Shown here: positions 44,119 to 55,514 of the stretch, piece by piece
Position numbering within the stretch: the stretch's first letter is position 1
Layout of the letters: the number at the start of each line of letters is the position of its first letter
Origin: Cordylochernes scorpioides
Lineage: Eukaryota; Arthropoda; Arachnida; Pseudoscorpiones; Chernetidae
DNA: 64,000 nt
Direction: 5' to 3'
Assembly (NCBI GenBank): GCA_030710605.1
Contig: CP092886.1
Coordinates: 159,572,000 to 159,635,999 of the forward strand
Notes under the pieces: model-generated
Seen by the model: the letters and a program-made list of their open reading frames with translations, nothing else
The model's database searches: none
Told to the model about the DNA's origin: nothing
Program-made: the position numbers and the translations under genes

Positions 44119-45544
44119 ATATATCAAAGTGAGATATGTTATAAGGAATACAGGCTATATATAGTGTCCCAAAAGTAAAAGGTTTTTTTACTATATAAAC
44201 TTTATAAATAAAACTACATTTAAAGTTTACTCATTCTTCCATCTTTCCTTTTATCACATAAATCTCCACTAAGTGTAATTATCTGGCCTCGAGGGATTCA
44301 TCGCGACATATTGGTGACTGTTGTCTTCAAGTGTTTATAAACTTGCGCCCCAATAGTTTCTCTACTCTTCCACTCCTACTGAGTGCGACAATGAATATCA
44401 AGGTGCAGATTATGTCATCCTAATGCAGTTTGATACAACAGGATAATTATTAAAAAACAATGTATTACTATAGTTGCCCATATCACACTTATATATTTTT
44501 ATTTAATCAATAAGGAATCAAGGCTTTCGTTTCTTTTCTTATTTTTTTATTTCTCAAACTTTCGGGCTAACATGCCCTTCAACTCAGAGATATAATATAT
44601 AAGACACTTTAAAAGACCTATAAATCTAAAATTCCCGCCATACAATTTCAATGCATTCATACTCTTAGAAAAGAAAATTTGTTTCAAAATATTTTTCACA
44701 TGGGACGCTAAGAGGCGCTGTGTGTGTGTGAGCTCGAAATTATTTCAAACCTTCCATCAGAATTTGTAAACGAATTCCCCTTCACCAGGACATGATGTTC
44801 TTCTCTGTCTTTATTTAGTCGCTACTTTCTCACTACACGGGTAGTTATTGATAGCAGTCCCAAAGTACAATATAACCTTGGCTTCTATATAAAAAGTTTT
44901 ACATATTGGAAACATAAAATTTTATTTTTCATATCTAATAAATGAGTAAGTAGCACTCAGACTAGATACCAAAGCGTGAAATAAGATATTTAAATCGAAT
45001 TCTCACACCGCTAAAATGGTACCAAATATTAAACTCATTCAAATGAGAAATAATAGTTTTTTGGGAATGGACAGAATGTTCACTTCGAGAGGGGCCCCAA
45101 CTATTGAGGATACGTCTTGCTTTTGAGGCAGACTATTGTAAATGGCAGTTAAAATACCGAACGAGTCTGTATATTTTAAAGTGTAGAAAATATATTTTAT
45201 TTATTTTTTTATAAGTCAATCATTCTTACCTATTTATAGCTCAAACAAATATCCCAATGTAAGGAAATCCCGCAGCTTGGGATAAGACGACGAGAGAATA
45301 AACGCCCACAAGAACGGTCGATAAAAAGAAGGTCTGGAGATAATTTGTCCCGTGGGAACAGATTGCAATTGGGAGTTTGGCTTCAAATTATAATCGAATT
45401 GTCAAACTGGAGTCCTTCATTATATACACCCATTGACATCGTGCACTCTGATAATTTGATAGACGATTCATTCCTGTTTTTTTTTTCAACAAAGATTTCA
45501 ATAAAATAAAATGTTGTAGATTTTTTTATTTGAATATCTATTAT
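44119..45544. other. Minisatellite remnant, then AT-rich stretch
   Basis: 44119-44170 (CAAAGTGAGATATG, GGAATACAGGCTATAT) is a degenerate continuation of the 43-bp array left of gypsy-B. At 44562-44590, on the minus strand, GTTGAAGGGC-ATGTTA-GCCCGAAAG is a single hammerhead-like core of the type seen in the insert at 19.8 kb. No gene. Confidence 0.5.
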
Positions 45545-45589
45545 TGTATATTTGGAGGAGTGCGCAGCTTGATTAGAACGCTACGTGAG

Positions 45590-45925
45590 AGTATTGTAGT
45601 GTGTGCCTCAATTGTTGGATGCAATATCCAACCACTTGGAAATGGAAATTCTGCGCTGTTCAGTCGTATGTGCCCTTGCGTTTAGCAATCCAGGGAGGAT
45701 CCACGGTGTCTATTTCCATGTTTCTTTGTGCCTAGAGGTTCAGGAAGATTCCAGGCATGTTTCATTGCGTTCAGGAGTCCAGTGAGAATCGAGTTGTTTC
45801 ATAACATGTTACTTTGTATTTGGAGGTACAAGGGGAACACTCCGCGTCCCGCCTTATGCGTATTTGTGTCTAGAGGTCCAGGTATATTCCGCTATGTTCC
45901 CTATCAGATGACAATGTGTCCATGA
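45590..45925. repeat. Degenerate minisatellite of roughly 50-60 bp
   Basis: Phrases such as CATGTTTCTTTGTGCCTAGA, GGTTCAGGAAGATTCC, and GCGTTCAGGAGTCC recur with variation (TTTGGAGGTACAAGG, GTCTAGAGGTCCAGG). ORFs at 45603-45785 and 45728-45925 run through it and look like products of the repeat. Confidence 0.5.
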
Positions 45926-46348
45926 AGTATCCGCGGAGTTCCGTCTGATGTCGCTTTGAACCCATTAAACAATATTGATGAAGTTTCCGTCACACAGCAC
46001 ATATAGTCAATTTGAGGCTTGAAATGCGTACGTGGTTGGTTTTCTTGATTTCTCATATTCTGAGGTAGAAATATATAAATCTTTTGTCTCGATATCCATT
46101 CGCTCAATAACATTCAGTTGGACAAACAGTAGATACTCTCTACCACCTGATCAGGTACATTCTTCCCTCTTTGTTCCATTGTTTTTTTTTATAAGACAGG
46201 GTTTCTGAACCTTATCACACACACAAATACTTCGTAATGAATATTTAACAGGGGAACAAGTTCCTTACGCATATTACGCAGAAATAAAAAGATAATTGTA
46301 GAGAAAGATATTTTTATCTGTTTTTATATTGTCTTAATAATTATGTTC
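45926..46348. other. AT-rich stretch without recognisable gene
   Basis: No feature found. Confidence 0.35.
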
Positions 46349-46435
46349 ATATTAAAATGAAAACATAAATCCTCTAGGGAAAAGATTCTTTTAAAGAATC
46401 TTTTCCCTGGAGGATTTATGTTTTCATTTTAATAT
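46349..46435. repeat. 87-bp near-perfect palindrome
   Basis: ATATTAAAATGAAAACATAA and CCTCTAGGGAAAAGATTCTT return as the reverse complement with one mismatch (CTCTAGGG against CCCTGGAG). There is almost no spacer (TTTTAAAG centre). It could extrude as a cruciform or form a long hairpin RNA. Confidence 0.85.
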
Positions 46436-46549
46436 TGATTCAAGGGATTATTTTTATCGAATTATGTTCATAGTTTGCATAGCTGCTATAACTATTATTT
46501 CAACCTTCATTGTGTCGAATTTATAATAAGAATCATCCAATATAATATT

Positions 46550-46800
46550 AGAGCTGTAAAACGCGGTCGGTGGATCAAATTGGCGAAATGAACATTTACC
46601 ACTGACGAGCCAGCCCCTCCCATTATTTCCATCGCAGTAAGGACAGTAGTTGTTTGTTTTATTTGAAAAAAAAATCGTGCTCCTAGTTTTATTTCTTATA
46701 GAAAGAACCCCCCTTCAATACAAATCGAACCTTCGATACAAAATAGATAAGTAAAATTAAATAAGTGATTATAGAAGAAACCTGAATATTTCCCTCACTC
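46550..46800 (+). mobile_element. MITE-like family X, copy 1
   Basis: It shares TTTACCACTGACGAGCCAG, CCCTCCCATTATTT and TCGCAGTAAGG with the copies at 51420-52025 and 47440-47600. TTGGCGAAATG precedes the shared CTGACGAGCC (46579-46613), giving a permuted hammerhead-like arrangement (see findings). No ORF. Confidence 0.55.
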
Positions 46801-47439
46801 CCCTCCACCCATATTTATAGAGTGAAGAGCTGCGGCATAAGAAACTGTTTGTCTCAAACTTAATATAACCAAATTTTCTGCTCTAATTAGTTTTTTAATG
46901 TTTGTCGTAATGGGCAAATATTGTGTCAGTAAATTAAATTGTTTCAAGTAGGTGGGTGACCTTCTTCATCATGTTTGAAGGTCTTTACCTGTTTGGGATT
47001 ATCTCTACTTGTACGGAAGGCTTTCTCCATATTTAGCGGAATGTTTTGATATAATGAAAGTGTCTTTTATAAATATTCTAAACAAATTATTATATCTAAA
47101 GACTTAATTGTCTATCTTATTGATAGTATTCGTTGCCGTATCATTCCTGTTCTCTATGATAAGTACGGACATTTGGTTACGTGCGCTTGATTGAACGACC
47201 ACTGGCGCGAAGTCCGAGCCACCAGCCTATGGAATGCGATGATACTGCCTCGTATTTAGAGAGGCCAGACCTTTTCCGGGACTGTCTAGACTGCACCTGG
47301 AGTGGCCGCTTTTTCTCACATCGGACCTGGTCAATAATTGCAGAGAATCAAATCGATGGCTGATGCCCTAGATCAAGACAGGTGGAGAAATAAGTATGAA
47401 ATTGAAACTATTTTAGACCCGTATAATTATTTTTTAATA
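46801..47439. other. Stretch without recognisable gene
   Basis: A GC-richer piece lies at 47180-47340, with a 60-codon ORF that has no recognisable features. The rest is AT-rich. Confidence 0.3.
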
Positions 47440-47600
47440 TTAAAAAATATTTCTACCCGCCCTTACTGCAACGATAAATTAATGGGAGGGTCTGGCTCAT
47501 CAATTGTGAATCATTATCATCGATACGAAACATAATAAAATAGATTCTATTTCTTATAACAAATGGCGCGCTAATGCATCAAATTAAAGGCATATGTTTA
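47440..47600 (-). mobile_element. MITE-like family X, copy 2 (partial)
   Basis: On the minus strand it contains TGATGAGCCAGACCCTCCCA and GTTGCAGTAAGG. On the plus strand ATGGCGCGCTAATGCATCA is the family's outer end. It is internally shortened compared with 51420-52025. Confidence 0.5.
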
Positions 47601-48960
47601 TATTGATTTTTTATTGAACAATATTAACTTACAGCAATTTTCTAAGATATACTGAAGAACAAAACAAACTCTCTCTATAAATATATAACATTAAAACATA
47701 CAATAAAGTGTGGTAGTAGTGTAAGGAAGACCATGTTATTCAGTGTATAAAATGCAACGCGAGAATTTCGTCAATTTTGCCTACAAATCGGCCAAACGCC
47801 TGAATTGCTATTCCTGGAAAAATACGGATCTGGCTATCTTCCTGATCCAGTTTTAAAAGACAATTTGTATTCGAAGTCCACGCCATCTCCCCGCCTGAAA
47901 TTCCCTCCTAACAAAGATACAATCTTCCGTTCCTCTATTTAGATTCGTAGCCGTTGGAATAGCAAACTTTGCCAGCTTTAACTGAGAACACAGGGAAGGA
48001 AATAATTTGAAACAAATAAGGAACATGATTAAACTTTGCACATATTTAATAAAGGAATAATTCAATTCACATTTATATATTGATAAATTGATCTTTAATT
48101 CAATTATCTCACTAAACTCTCGTTACATGGACTTAGATAACAGAGATTGCACAATATTTTAGATATTATTTATACAATATTTTAGCTATTATAAAGGCCA
48201 ATTATATGTCGAGAAAGAGATATTTAATGCAATTTTCTTAGTCAGGAACAATATAAAACACACACACACAACTCTTTCATTCTGTATGTGTTGGTCAAGG
48301 TATTGTTTATCTTATAAATAAAATGTATGTGAAACATGTTTGTGAGCTTGGTGCTCGTACGTTTCCATAATATATAACCAACACAGGCCTGGTATTATTC
48401 ATTGCTATAGTTTCGAGCTCCAAATATGCAAATTAATACGATATCAGACTAATTTGCTTAGCTTTTCTCAAACAAAAGGCGGAGCCGTTTCCGACGCAGT
48501 ATTGGCGACAGGAATGCCCGGATGATTCTGTACGCTGTGAGAAAAATAATTCAAAAATGTTTCCAAACTTTTCTAACGTGTCTTTTTACCGATTAATCAA
48601 AATTTAAAATATAAAAAAATTCGATATAAAAGTGGGGTCGCCACATTTGTCAAATGTTTAGCTTTTATTTATTATTTTAAAATGAGTTTACACAACAACA
48701 ACAAATAGCTTAATTGAGACACGTTAATCTTATACAGGTTCTCCGAGTAGAAGAGGGTATATACAGGAATACATGTATCAAATAGGGGGGTAGAACAAAA
48801 AAAGGTCTTGGCATATAATATCAAAAGTATTTTATTATCCGCATTTTTCGAGCTTTCATTAAAAACATTGAGTGTCAATATTAAGTTCTCTCACCAAGTG
48901 TGTTAAAATAAAATTTGTTAACTTACGCGTTATTTTAATTAAATATTTTGTATTCGTTAG
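47601..48960. other. AT-rich stretch without recognisable gene
   Basis: No convincing ORF or repeat. A (CA)n run lies at about 48258-48272. Confidence 0.35.
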
Positions 48961-48996
48961 GAAGATACGGGCGAAGCCGGGTCATTCTTCTAATAG
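48961..48996 (+). mobile_element. Helitron 3' end fragment
   Basis: GGGCGAAGCCGGGTCATTC and TTCTAAT have the form hairpin, spacer, CTAA next to T. The rest of the element cannot be delimited. Confidence 0.45.
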
Positions 48997-49679
48997 AATA
49001 TAAAGACGTAGCCGCGGCCAACAATATTTTCAAGATTCCTGCTATATCATTAATATCTAATACAAATAAAGCTGAATTTATTATTGTTTTTATTTATTTA
49101 TATTGATAATTCGATAATGGCCTCCACACTTTGTCCGATGGTCTTGGACAGTATACAGAAGTATCAATTGTGTTAATCATATTCCAGATGTTCACGAAAA
49201 TATTTTTGTCTCTATCTCTCTCACACAAATTGTATTTTTTTTATTCGATTAAACTCTTAAACAAATACGTCTTGCATAGCATATAAATTAGGCCTACAGA
49301 TTTATGTGTGTGGCCTATGTATTGGTATATTTCTGGTAAAAATACCAGAATACTTCTATTGTGATTCTTATTTCTGTTTACATGAATCTGTCAAGAGTTT
49401 TCATCGATCCATTGCCGGTTTTTTTTTGCCATGGAGTAAAAAACCGAAGTTGACCCAGAAGCCATGAAACAAATGTCGGCGACGGGCAGAAACCTCTTTC
49501 GATTAAGAAACCTTATTAGAAACGACCAATTGCTTTTCTTTTAAAACTCACAAATCAAAGGGAATTACCTTTATAAAGAACGCCCACGGGGTTTTCTCTG
49601 GAGCCATTCTCTAAATTATGTTCCAACTTTCTATTTTACAGCATTTGAAAGTTCAAAACATATTGATCGGTGGAAATAT
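48997..49679. other. AT-rich stretch without recognisable gene
   Basis: No feature found apart from low-complexity runs. Confidence 0.35.
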
Positions 49680-50035
49680 ATATATTTTTATAATATAAAT
49701 TTTGAGATAGAGAAATTATTTTATATTTTGAATACAAGAGGATTATGCCAATGGTATGCACAAGTTCTGACATCTTGGAAAATAAAATAGCTCTAAATCA
49801 CTATTTGCTTTTATTGATCTGATAAATAATTCAAGGAAAATACCTGGATTGTGAAGGGAAGAAGAAAGAAAATAAAAGACTTGATAACGTATTTACATAT
49901 TTACAAAATGTTTTGTGGCAGCCAAAGAAAACAACAACCATGAACTTATATAGTGTCGCCATCTGGCGGTCGACTTCACAGAGGTGTTCTAGAAAGTATG
50001 TAATTCAAACTAAAATGAATATATATATATATATG
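49680..50035. repeat. Foldback repeat family F1, copy 2
   Basis: It shares TTTTGAATACAAGAGGATTA, CCAATGGTATGCA, AAAATAAAAGACTTGATAAC and GTCGCCATCTGGCGGT with 13950-14450. Only the left arm is present; it ends in a TA run at 50022-50033. Confidence 0.65.
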
Positions 50036-51240
50036 TTTATTTACGTTACAAGTTAATTATAAGCTTTCCTCGTGGAACACGCGCTTGTACGTGCTCGTGC
50101 TTGAATGGCGGGATGCCATTAAAGAAGACCGACTACTAGCCATTTCTGTTCCCAGAATATTGAGAAAAAACATAATTAATAATTTAAATCGAATTCAGTT
50201 TAATTCAGATGCGTGTGTATCGTGAACAACTTTGAATTTAATATTATCAAGTCTTATTGTTTTTAAAATTTATTAATTCTCAAGGATTTTTTTACAAATT
50301 ATTATTCGCTTTTTTTTCTTCGCCTCCCATTGATCTTGCTGCAACTTATTTAACCATTCTTGTTAACCCTTCTTACCCGATATTTGAAACTAACCTTAGG
50401 CCTATCTGGATGGTCACCTTATTGCCTATACATTGACCATTGTACAAGGGCTGAATTATAATCACATCTAGAGATGGACAAGAGATATCGGTAGACGACC
50501 AGTGAAACTATGCGATATCGTTTGTTCGGAAATATCCATAACATTTTCAAACATATTTTCACAATCTATATTAATAAAATGGAAATTTCATAAGTGGACA
50601 TCACTAAAAACTTTCGTTACAATGCATCAATTTCAACCAAATTTTCAACATTTATGTAAAACGAGATGGAGCAGGTTTTGCTTAACATCAAAATATATTT
50701 CCTAACATTAACATGCGTAAGTTCGCTGTTATCGATTAAATACAAAAAAAATCAACATAGTTAATTTTATTTATATATAAATACAAAATTAAATTTCAAC
50801 AGAGTTAATTTTTTTACATACTAGCTAATAATCTCAATCTAAAAAATATTCAAAACAAGCAATTTTAAGATAACACCATATGTAAAACAGTCGGCCAAGA
50901 AAACAACAACGATATTACATCTTTCTCACATATTCACACACAATCTTGATTAATAATTAAAACTAATCTTTAACATTGTTTATTATACTTCAACTTTTAT
51001 TTCTACATTTGTTTTTAAATACCCAATTGTTTCATCATGTTTCTAATTTCGCCTAACAAATATACAAATTTATAGTGACCAACATATGAAAATTTTATCT
51101 TTGTTTTTATTTAACTTGATATCGTAAACATAACATCCATTGTAAGCATTTTTCTGTTCACCTTCCGTGGTTTCTCTTTTCTCTGATAGTTTTTAGGTGT
51201 AGTATATTTTCTTATTACTAGACTACAAACATTCCCTCGA
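50036..51240. other. AT-rich stretch, possibly the body of the Helitron ending at 51267
   Basis: No convincing ORF. The upper part could belong to the Helitron whose 3' end is at 51241-51267, but I find no TC start. Confidence 0.3.
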
Positions 51241-51267
51241 GAAAAACCTGGGCGAAGCCGGGTACAT
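51241..51267 (+). mobile_element. Helitron 3' end
   Basis: ACCTGGGCGAAGCCGGGTAC, then ATCCG and CTAG next to T. It is the same 3' end as Helitron copy 1 at 571, in opposite orientation. Confidence 0.6.
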
Positions 51268-51419
51268 CCGCTAGTATCTTATAAAATAGTAATAAATATC
51301 ATCACAATAGCGTTCTATTATATATCGCTTAAATTCTGAGACAAATTTGATCTTTTATATTCAAAACAATATTTCTACTGACCTTACACAGCACAAACAA
51401 TGATAAAATCATTTTAATA

Positions 51420-52030
51420 TGCTAGTGGACCGGTCTGAAGATCAATATGGCAAAACCTACTGGAGGGTTCATCAGTGATGAGCCGAGCATTTTTTTTCCT
51501 ATTTAAATTTTTCTAAATAGAAGGATAAGTTATAAAAATTTGAACTAATTTCGACGCATATGTTTCTTTTTGGAATAAAACAAATTTCTAATGTCCTTGC
51601 TGCAATGATGGGAGGGTTTGGCTCATCAGTGGTAAACTCTTCCAGGGGTTTCGCCAGTTTAATCTACCATTGGGAGGGTTCACCACTGATGAGCAAGGCC
51701 CTTTCATTATTTTATCATTACAGTAAGGGCAGTAGAAATTTGTTTATTCCAAAAGAAACATACGCGTCAAAAATAGTTCAAATGACTTATAATAGATGGC
51801 GCGCTAATGCATCATGTTAGTTATAATAAATTTGAACTATTTTTGACGCGTATGATTCCTTTTAAAATAAATCAATTTAGAAGGGTTGACCACTGATGAG
51901 TTAGGCCCTCTCATTATTTTATCATCGCAGTAAGGGAGCATTAGAAAATTAATTTATTTAAAAAAAACCATATGTTTCAAAAATAGTTCAAATTTCTTAT
52001 AACAGATGGCGCGATAATACATCATAGTAT
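51420..52030. mobile_element. MITE-like family X, nested or inverted cluster
   Basis: At least three partial units lie here. 51540-51800 is a foldback: TCTTTTTGGAATAAAACAAA against TTTGTTTATTCCAAAAGAAA, with GGCTCATCAGTGG against CCACTGATGAGC towards the centre. A further unit runs in direct orientation at 51840-52020. Outer ends read TAGATGGCGCGCTAATGCAT. No ORF of its own. Confidence 0.6.
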
Positions 52031-53309
52031 AAGTTATGTGGAAATGTTTTTATTATTTTAAATATTATTTATATATTTTAGCTTCAATCTATATTTTATT
52101 TTCACACATTATGAAACATATGTATTTTAAAACTATATCACAAAACTATTAGTTTGTTTGTATAAGGCAAGACGCCATTAAACCAGGCATTATAAGAGAA
52201 TCTATTAAATAAATGAACCCAATTTCAAGCTCAGTCTACATTCTGTAGTTAGCAACATCTCAGAATCAATATGTGATAATCTTTTATATAAATAACATTA
52301 CCTGAAATGACTTTAATATATATGAGAGATGAATGCTCACCCAATTACCATCGCTCATCTATTAGAATGCCAAAGTTGGAGAAGGTAAGAAACAATCTGA
52401 TTGGCTAGGTGGAAACATTAAAAGTTATAATGGGCCAATGGAATGGGAGTCTGTGAACGAGGTTCCGTACTAATGGGGAGAAGAAGTCAATTTTTCACGT
52501 CGATGATTTATTTTTATTACTGGTACAAAATGACTTGCCATTAAACTCCTTTCTTTTACTTATTTAAGAATTAAAAAATAATAGCGCGCAGACGAGGTCT
52601 GGTGCTATTTATAATGGCTCCAATGTCCATCACACTCTTGGTGCCACCTTTCGGAAATAACTTTCGAAAATTTATTCTTTTTTAAAAACTTCTTTGTATA
52701 TAATTTGGGTTTTAGGAACATTGAAATTAATTTAACTAAACTGGTTACATTATAGAAAACTTTGAATTATTTTGTTTTAAAAAGGGGATCACTTTTCTTT
52801 TTCTGTATTTTGAAAAGCAGAGAATGGTGTTTAAATTGCTAACACGTTCTTCATATAGAGTGCGAACTTTCAAACATTTATTTGAATATATATGTGTATA
52901 TTACCCAAAAAGATTGTGTTTTGAGATAAAAATGGCGAACACATTTTTCTTTAAAATGTAAATATATCGCACATTTTCTTTGACCAGAGTCTGCACGCAA
53001 CCGGCAATTGATTGTGGAAACAAGAAACCTTACCAATCATCATTTTATGCACCATCAGTCCACGTCAAATAAGTTCAGTATTCAACACTCACTCCTCTCC
53101 GATTCTTTGAAAACAAATCTGGGAAGTTTTTCAAATCTGAATTAACTTAAATGGTCTTAAATAAAGTGTATAGAATCTTGGCGATCTGAGCAGAAGAAAA
53201 ATAAAATGACTTCTTTTAATTATTTTAATGGGAAACTTGTCCTTCGTTTTTAGCCTGTGTATACGATGAGATTTTATGAAAATATAATTTTTATATAAAA
53301 ACAAACCAC
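52031..53309. other. Stretch without recognisable gene
   Basis: AT-rich. CTATTTATAATGGCTCCAAT and neighbouring text at 52595-52660 is somewhat GC-richer. No ORF or repeat found. Confidence 0.35.
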
Positions 53310-54290
53310 TCCCTTCGAGTTTATTATTCTCAATAACCAGTTTATTACTCTCAATTTTGAGTATATTAGTCTCAATGTCGAGTTTATTATTCTCAAATTC
53401 GAGTATATTACTCTCAATGTCGAGTTTATTATCTCAATTTCGAGTATATTACTCTCAATGTCAAGTTTATTATCTCAATTTCGAGTTTATTACTCTCAAT
53501 GTCGAGTTTATTATCTCAATTTCGAGTATATTACTCTCAATGTCGAGTTTATTACTCTCAAATTCAAGTATATTACTCTCAATGTCGAGTTTATTATCTC
53601 AATTTCGAGTATATTACTCTCAATTTCGAGTATATTACTCTCAATGTCGAGTTTATTACTCTCAAATTCGAGTATATTACTCTCAATGTCGAGTTTATTA
53701 CTCTCAATGTCGAGTATATTACTCTCAATGTCGAGTTTATTATCTCAATATCGAGTATATTACTCTCAATGTCGAGTTTATTACTCTCAATGTCGAGTTT
53801 ATTATCTCAATTTCGAGTATATTACTCTCAATGTCGAGTGTATTACTCTCAATGTCGAGTATATTACTCTCAATGTCGAGTTTATTATCTCATTTTCGAG
53901 TATATTACTCTCAATATCGAATTTATTACTCTCAATGTCAAGTTTATTACTCTCAATTTCGAGTTTATTACTCTCAATGTCGAGTTTATTACTCTCAATG
54001 TCGAGTTTATTACTCTCAATGTCGAGTATATAATTCTCAATTTCAAGTTTATTACTCTCAATGTCGAGTTTATTACTCTCAATTTCGAGTTTATCACTCT
54101 CAATGTCGAGTTTATTACTCTCAATGTCGAGTTTATTACTCTCAATGTCGAGTATATTATTCTCAATTTCAAATTTATTACTCTCAATGTCGAGTTTATT
54201 ACTCTCAATTTCGAGTTTATTACTCTCAATGTCAAGTTTATTACTCTCAATGTCGAGTTTATTATTCTCAATGTCGAGTTTATCACCGGA
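53310..54290. repeat. 21-bp minisatellite, about 46 copies
   Basis: The unit reads GTCGAGTTTATTACTCTCAAT. Variants have GAGTATATT or TTTCGAG, and several units have lost two bases (TTATCTCAA, 19 bp). Since 21 is a multiple of three and the unit has no stop in any plus frame, ORFs of 191-321 codons arise in three plus frames, and one of 133 codons on the minus strand. They read as repeats such as RVYYSQC or SSLLLSM. This is an artefact of the unit and not evidence of a protein. Confidence 0.95.
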
Positions 54291-55049
54291 ATAATACCAG
54301 AATGATATATACTAGTGAATAATATTCATTGAAAAAAAATATATATATATATTTTTAAAGGTTAACAAAATAAATAAATATATATATATAAATTAATTAA
54401 TGTAACTTAACTTTTAAATTACATTATATGATAACATGTATCTATTTAAGCAAGCTATATTTGAACTCTAGTTAGATATATTTTAATATATTCTCTTTTA
54501 TTCTGTAAAAAATATTCAAAAGCTTTTAAGTAAGAAATTTAAAAAGGAAATAACATTTTTGAATTCCTTACACAAAAGCTTTTTGATCTTTTTTTACAAA
54601 ATAAAAGGGAAATATTTCGAAAATTTATATAATTATATATAATGTGAATAAGTGAGAGAGAAATATTAGAGAGTAGTATTTTTCTCAAATAAAAATAGAT
54701 GCGGCTTTTAAAAAAATAAATAAATGTGATTGAAAAACGTCTTCCGTTAAACAATATAACATTACATTTTGTTTAAATAAAATAAAAAACAAATTCTTCA
54801 TAATGTTCTATTGATAATGTGAGTACAATATAAAGTTGCGGGAGGAGGATATCCATGTAACAGAGGAGGCGCCTCTTTCATTCTTTATCGTTAATAAAGT
54901 TTTTTACTAAGGTGATGAAAAAATGCATCGTTCTGATCCACAATCAAAGGGTAATATGTTTCTATATACGTATATATGTATATATATATAACATCCCCAT
55001 TCTTAGAGTTCACAAAAGCATTTTTCTTACTTTTTTACACACATACATA
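54291..55049. other. AT-rich stretch without recognisable gene
   Basis: TA-rich. 54836-54910 is slightly GC-richer. No ORF with recognisable features. Confidence 0.35.
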
Positions 55050-55190
55050 TATTAGATAATAAAAAGGCATATATTGGATTTATAATAAAAAAAATAATAT
55101 AATTTTTTTATTAAATCCAATATATGCCTTTTTAGTATCTAATGAATTAAATATGGATTGCTCTATTTTCAAAACACACATGTATATAAA
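55050..55190. repeat. PLE-type foldback end (short form)
   Basis: AGATAATAAAAAGGCATATA and its inverse around 55115-55143 form a hairpin, followed by the flank TTAAATATGGATTGCTCTAT seen at three other sites. The hammerhead-like centre is missing. Confidence 0.6.
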
Positions 55191-55204
55191 TATATTATAA
55201 AGCT

Positions 55205-55290
55205 TCCAGGGCTAAGTTTCTTGTTAAAATTTTATTCTCTAGCTTTCGGACCTGTCAGTCCTTCTACAGGAGTATCACGATAACGAATTG
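55205..55290 (-). ncRNA. Hammerhead-like motif in the terminal repeat of the PLE
   Basis: On the minus strand: CCTGTAGAAGGACTGACAGG and TCCGAAAGCTAGAGAA. GGAC/GTCC forms stem II, followed by GAAA. The first core element reads CUGUAGA where CUGAUGA is expected (A6 is U), so activity is doubtful. It lies behind the GIY-YIG domain of the PLE, where hammerheads are known to sit. Confidence 0.45.
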
Positions 55291-55514
55291 ATGGTATATA
55301 TACTATTTTTATACAAAATAATTTTTGCATATTTAATTTTATAAAGTTTTAATTTAACAAAAATAATAGTAATAGATAGAATATTCACATATTAGATTAC
55401 ATAATAGAATGTTTACATATTTAACTATTAATGATATTGAAAGGTGGAGAAAATATATATTACCTTCTTTGTGTGTTATAAACTATTTTTTTGTAATTAT
55501 ACGTGCATGGGTGA

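Noticed and set aside
43841..44540. Envelope-like gene behind gypsy-B pol
   Set aside because: The 3' LTR starts 16 bases before the pol stop, so there is no room for a further gene.
53357..54322. ORF of 321 codons as a repeat protein
   Set aside because: It follows only from the stop-free 21-bp unit. Equivalent ORFs exist in the other plus frames and on the minus strand, and there is no start context.
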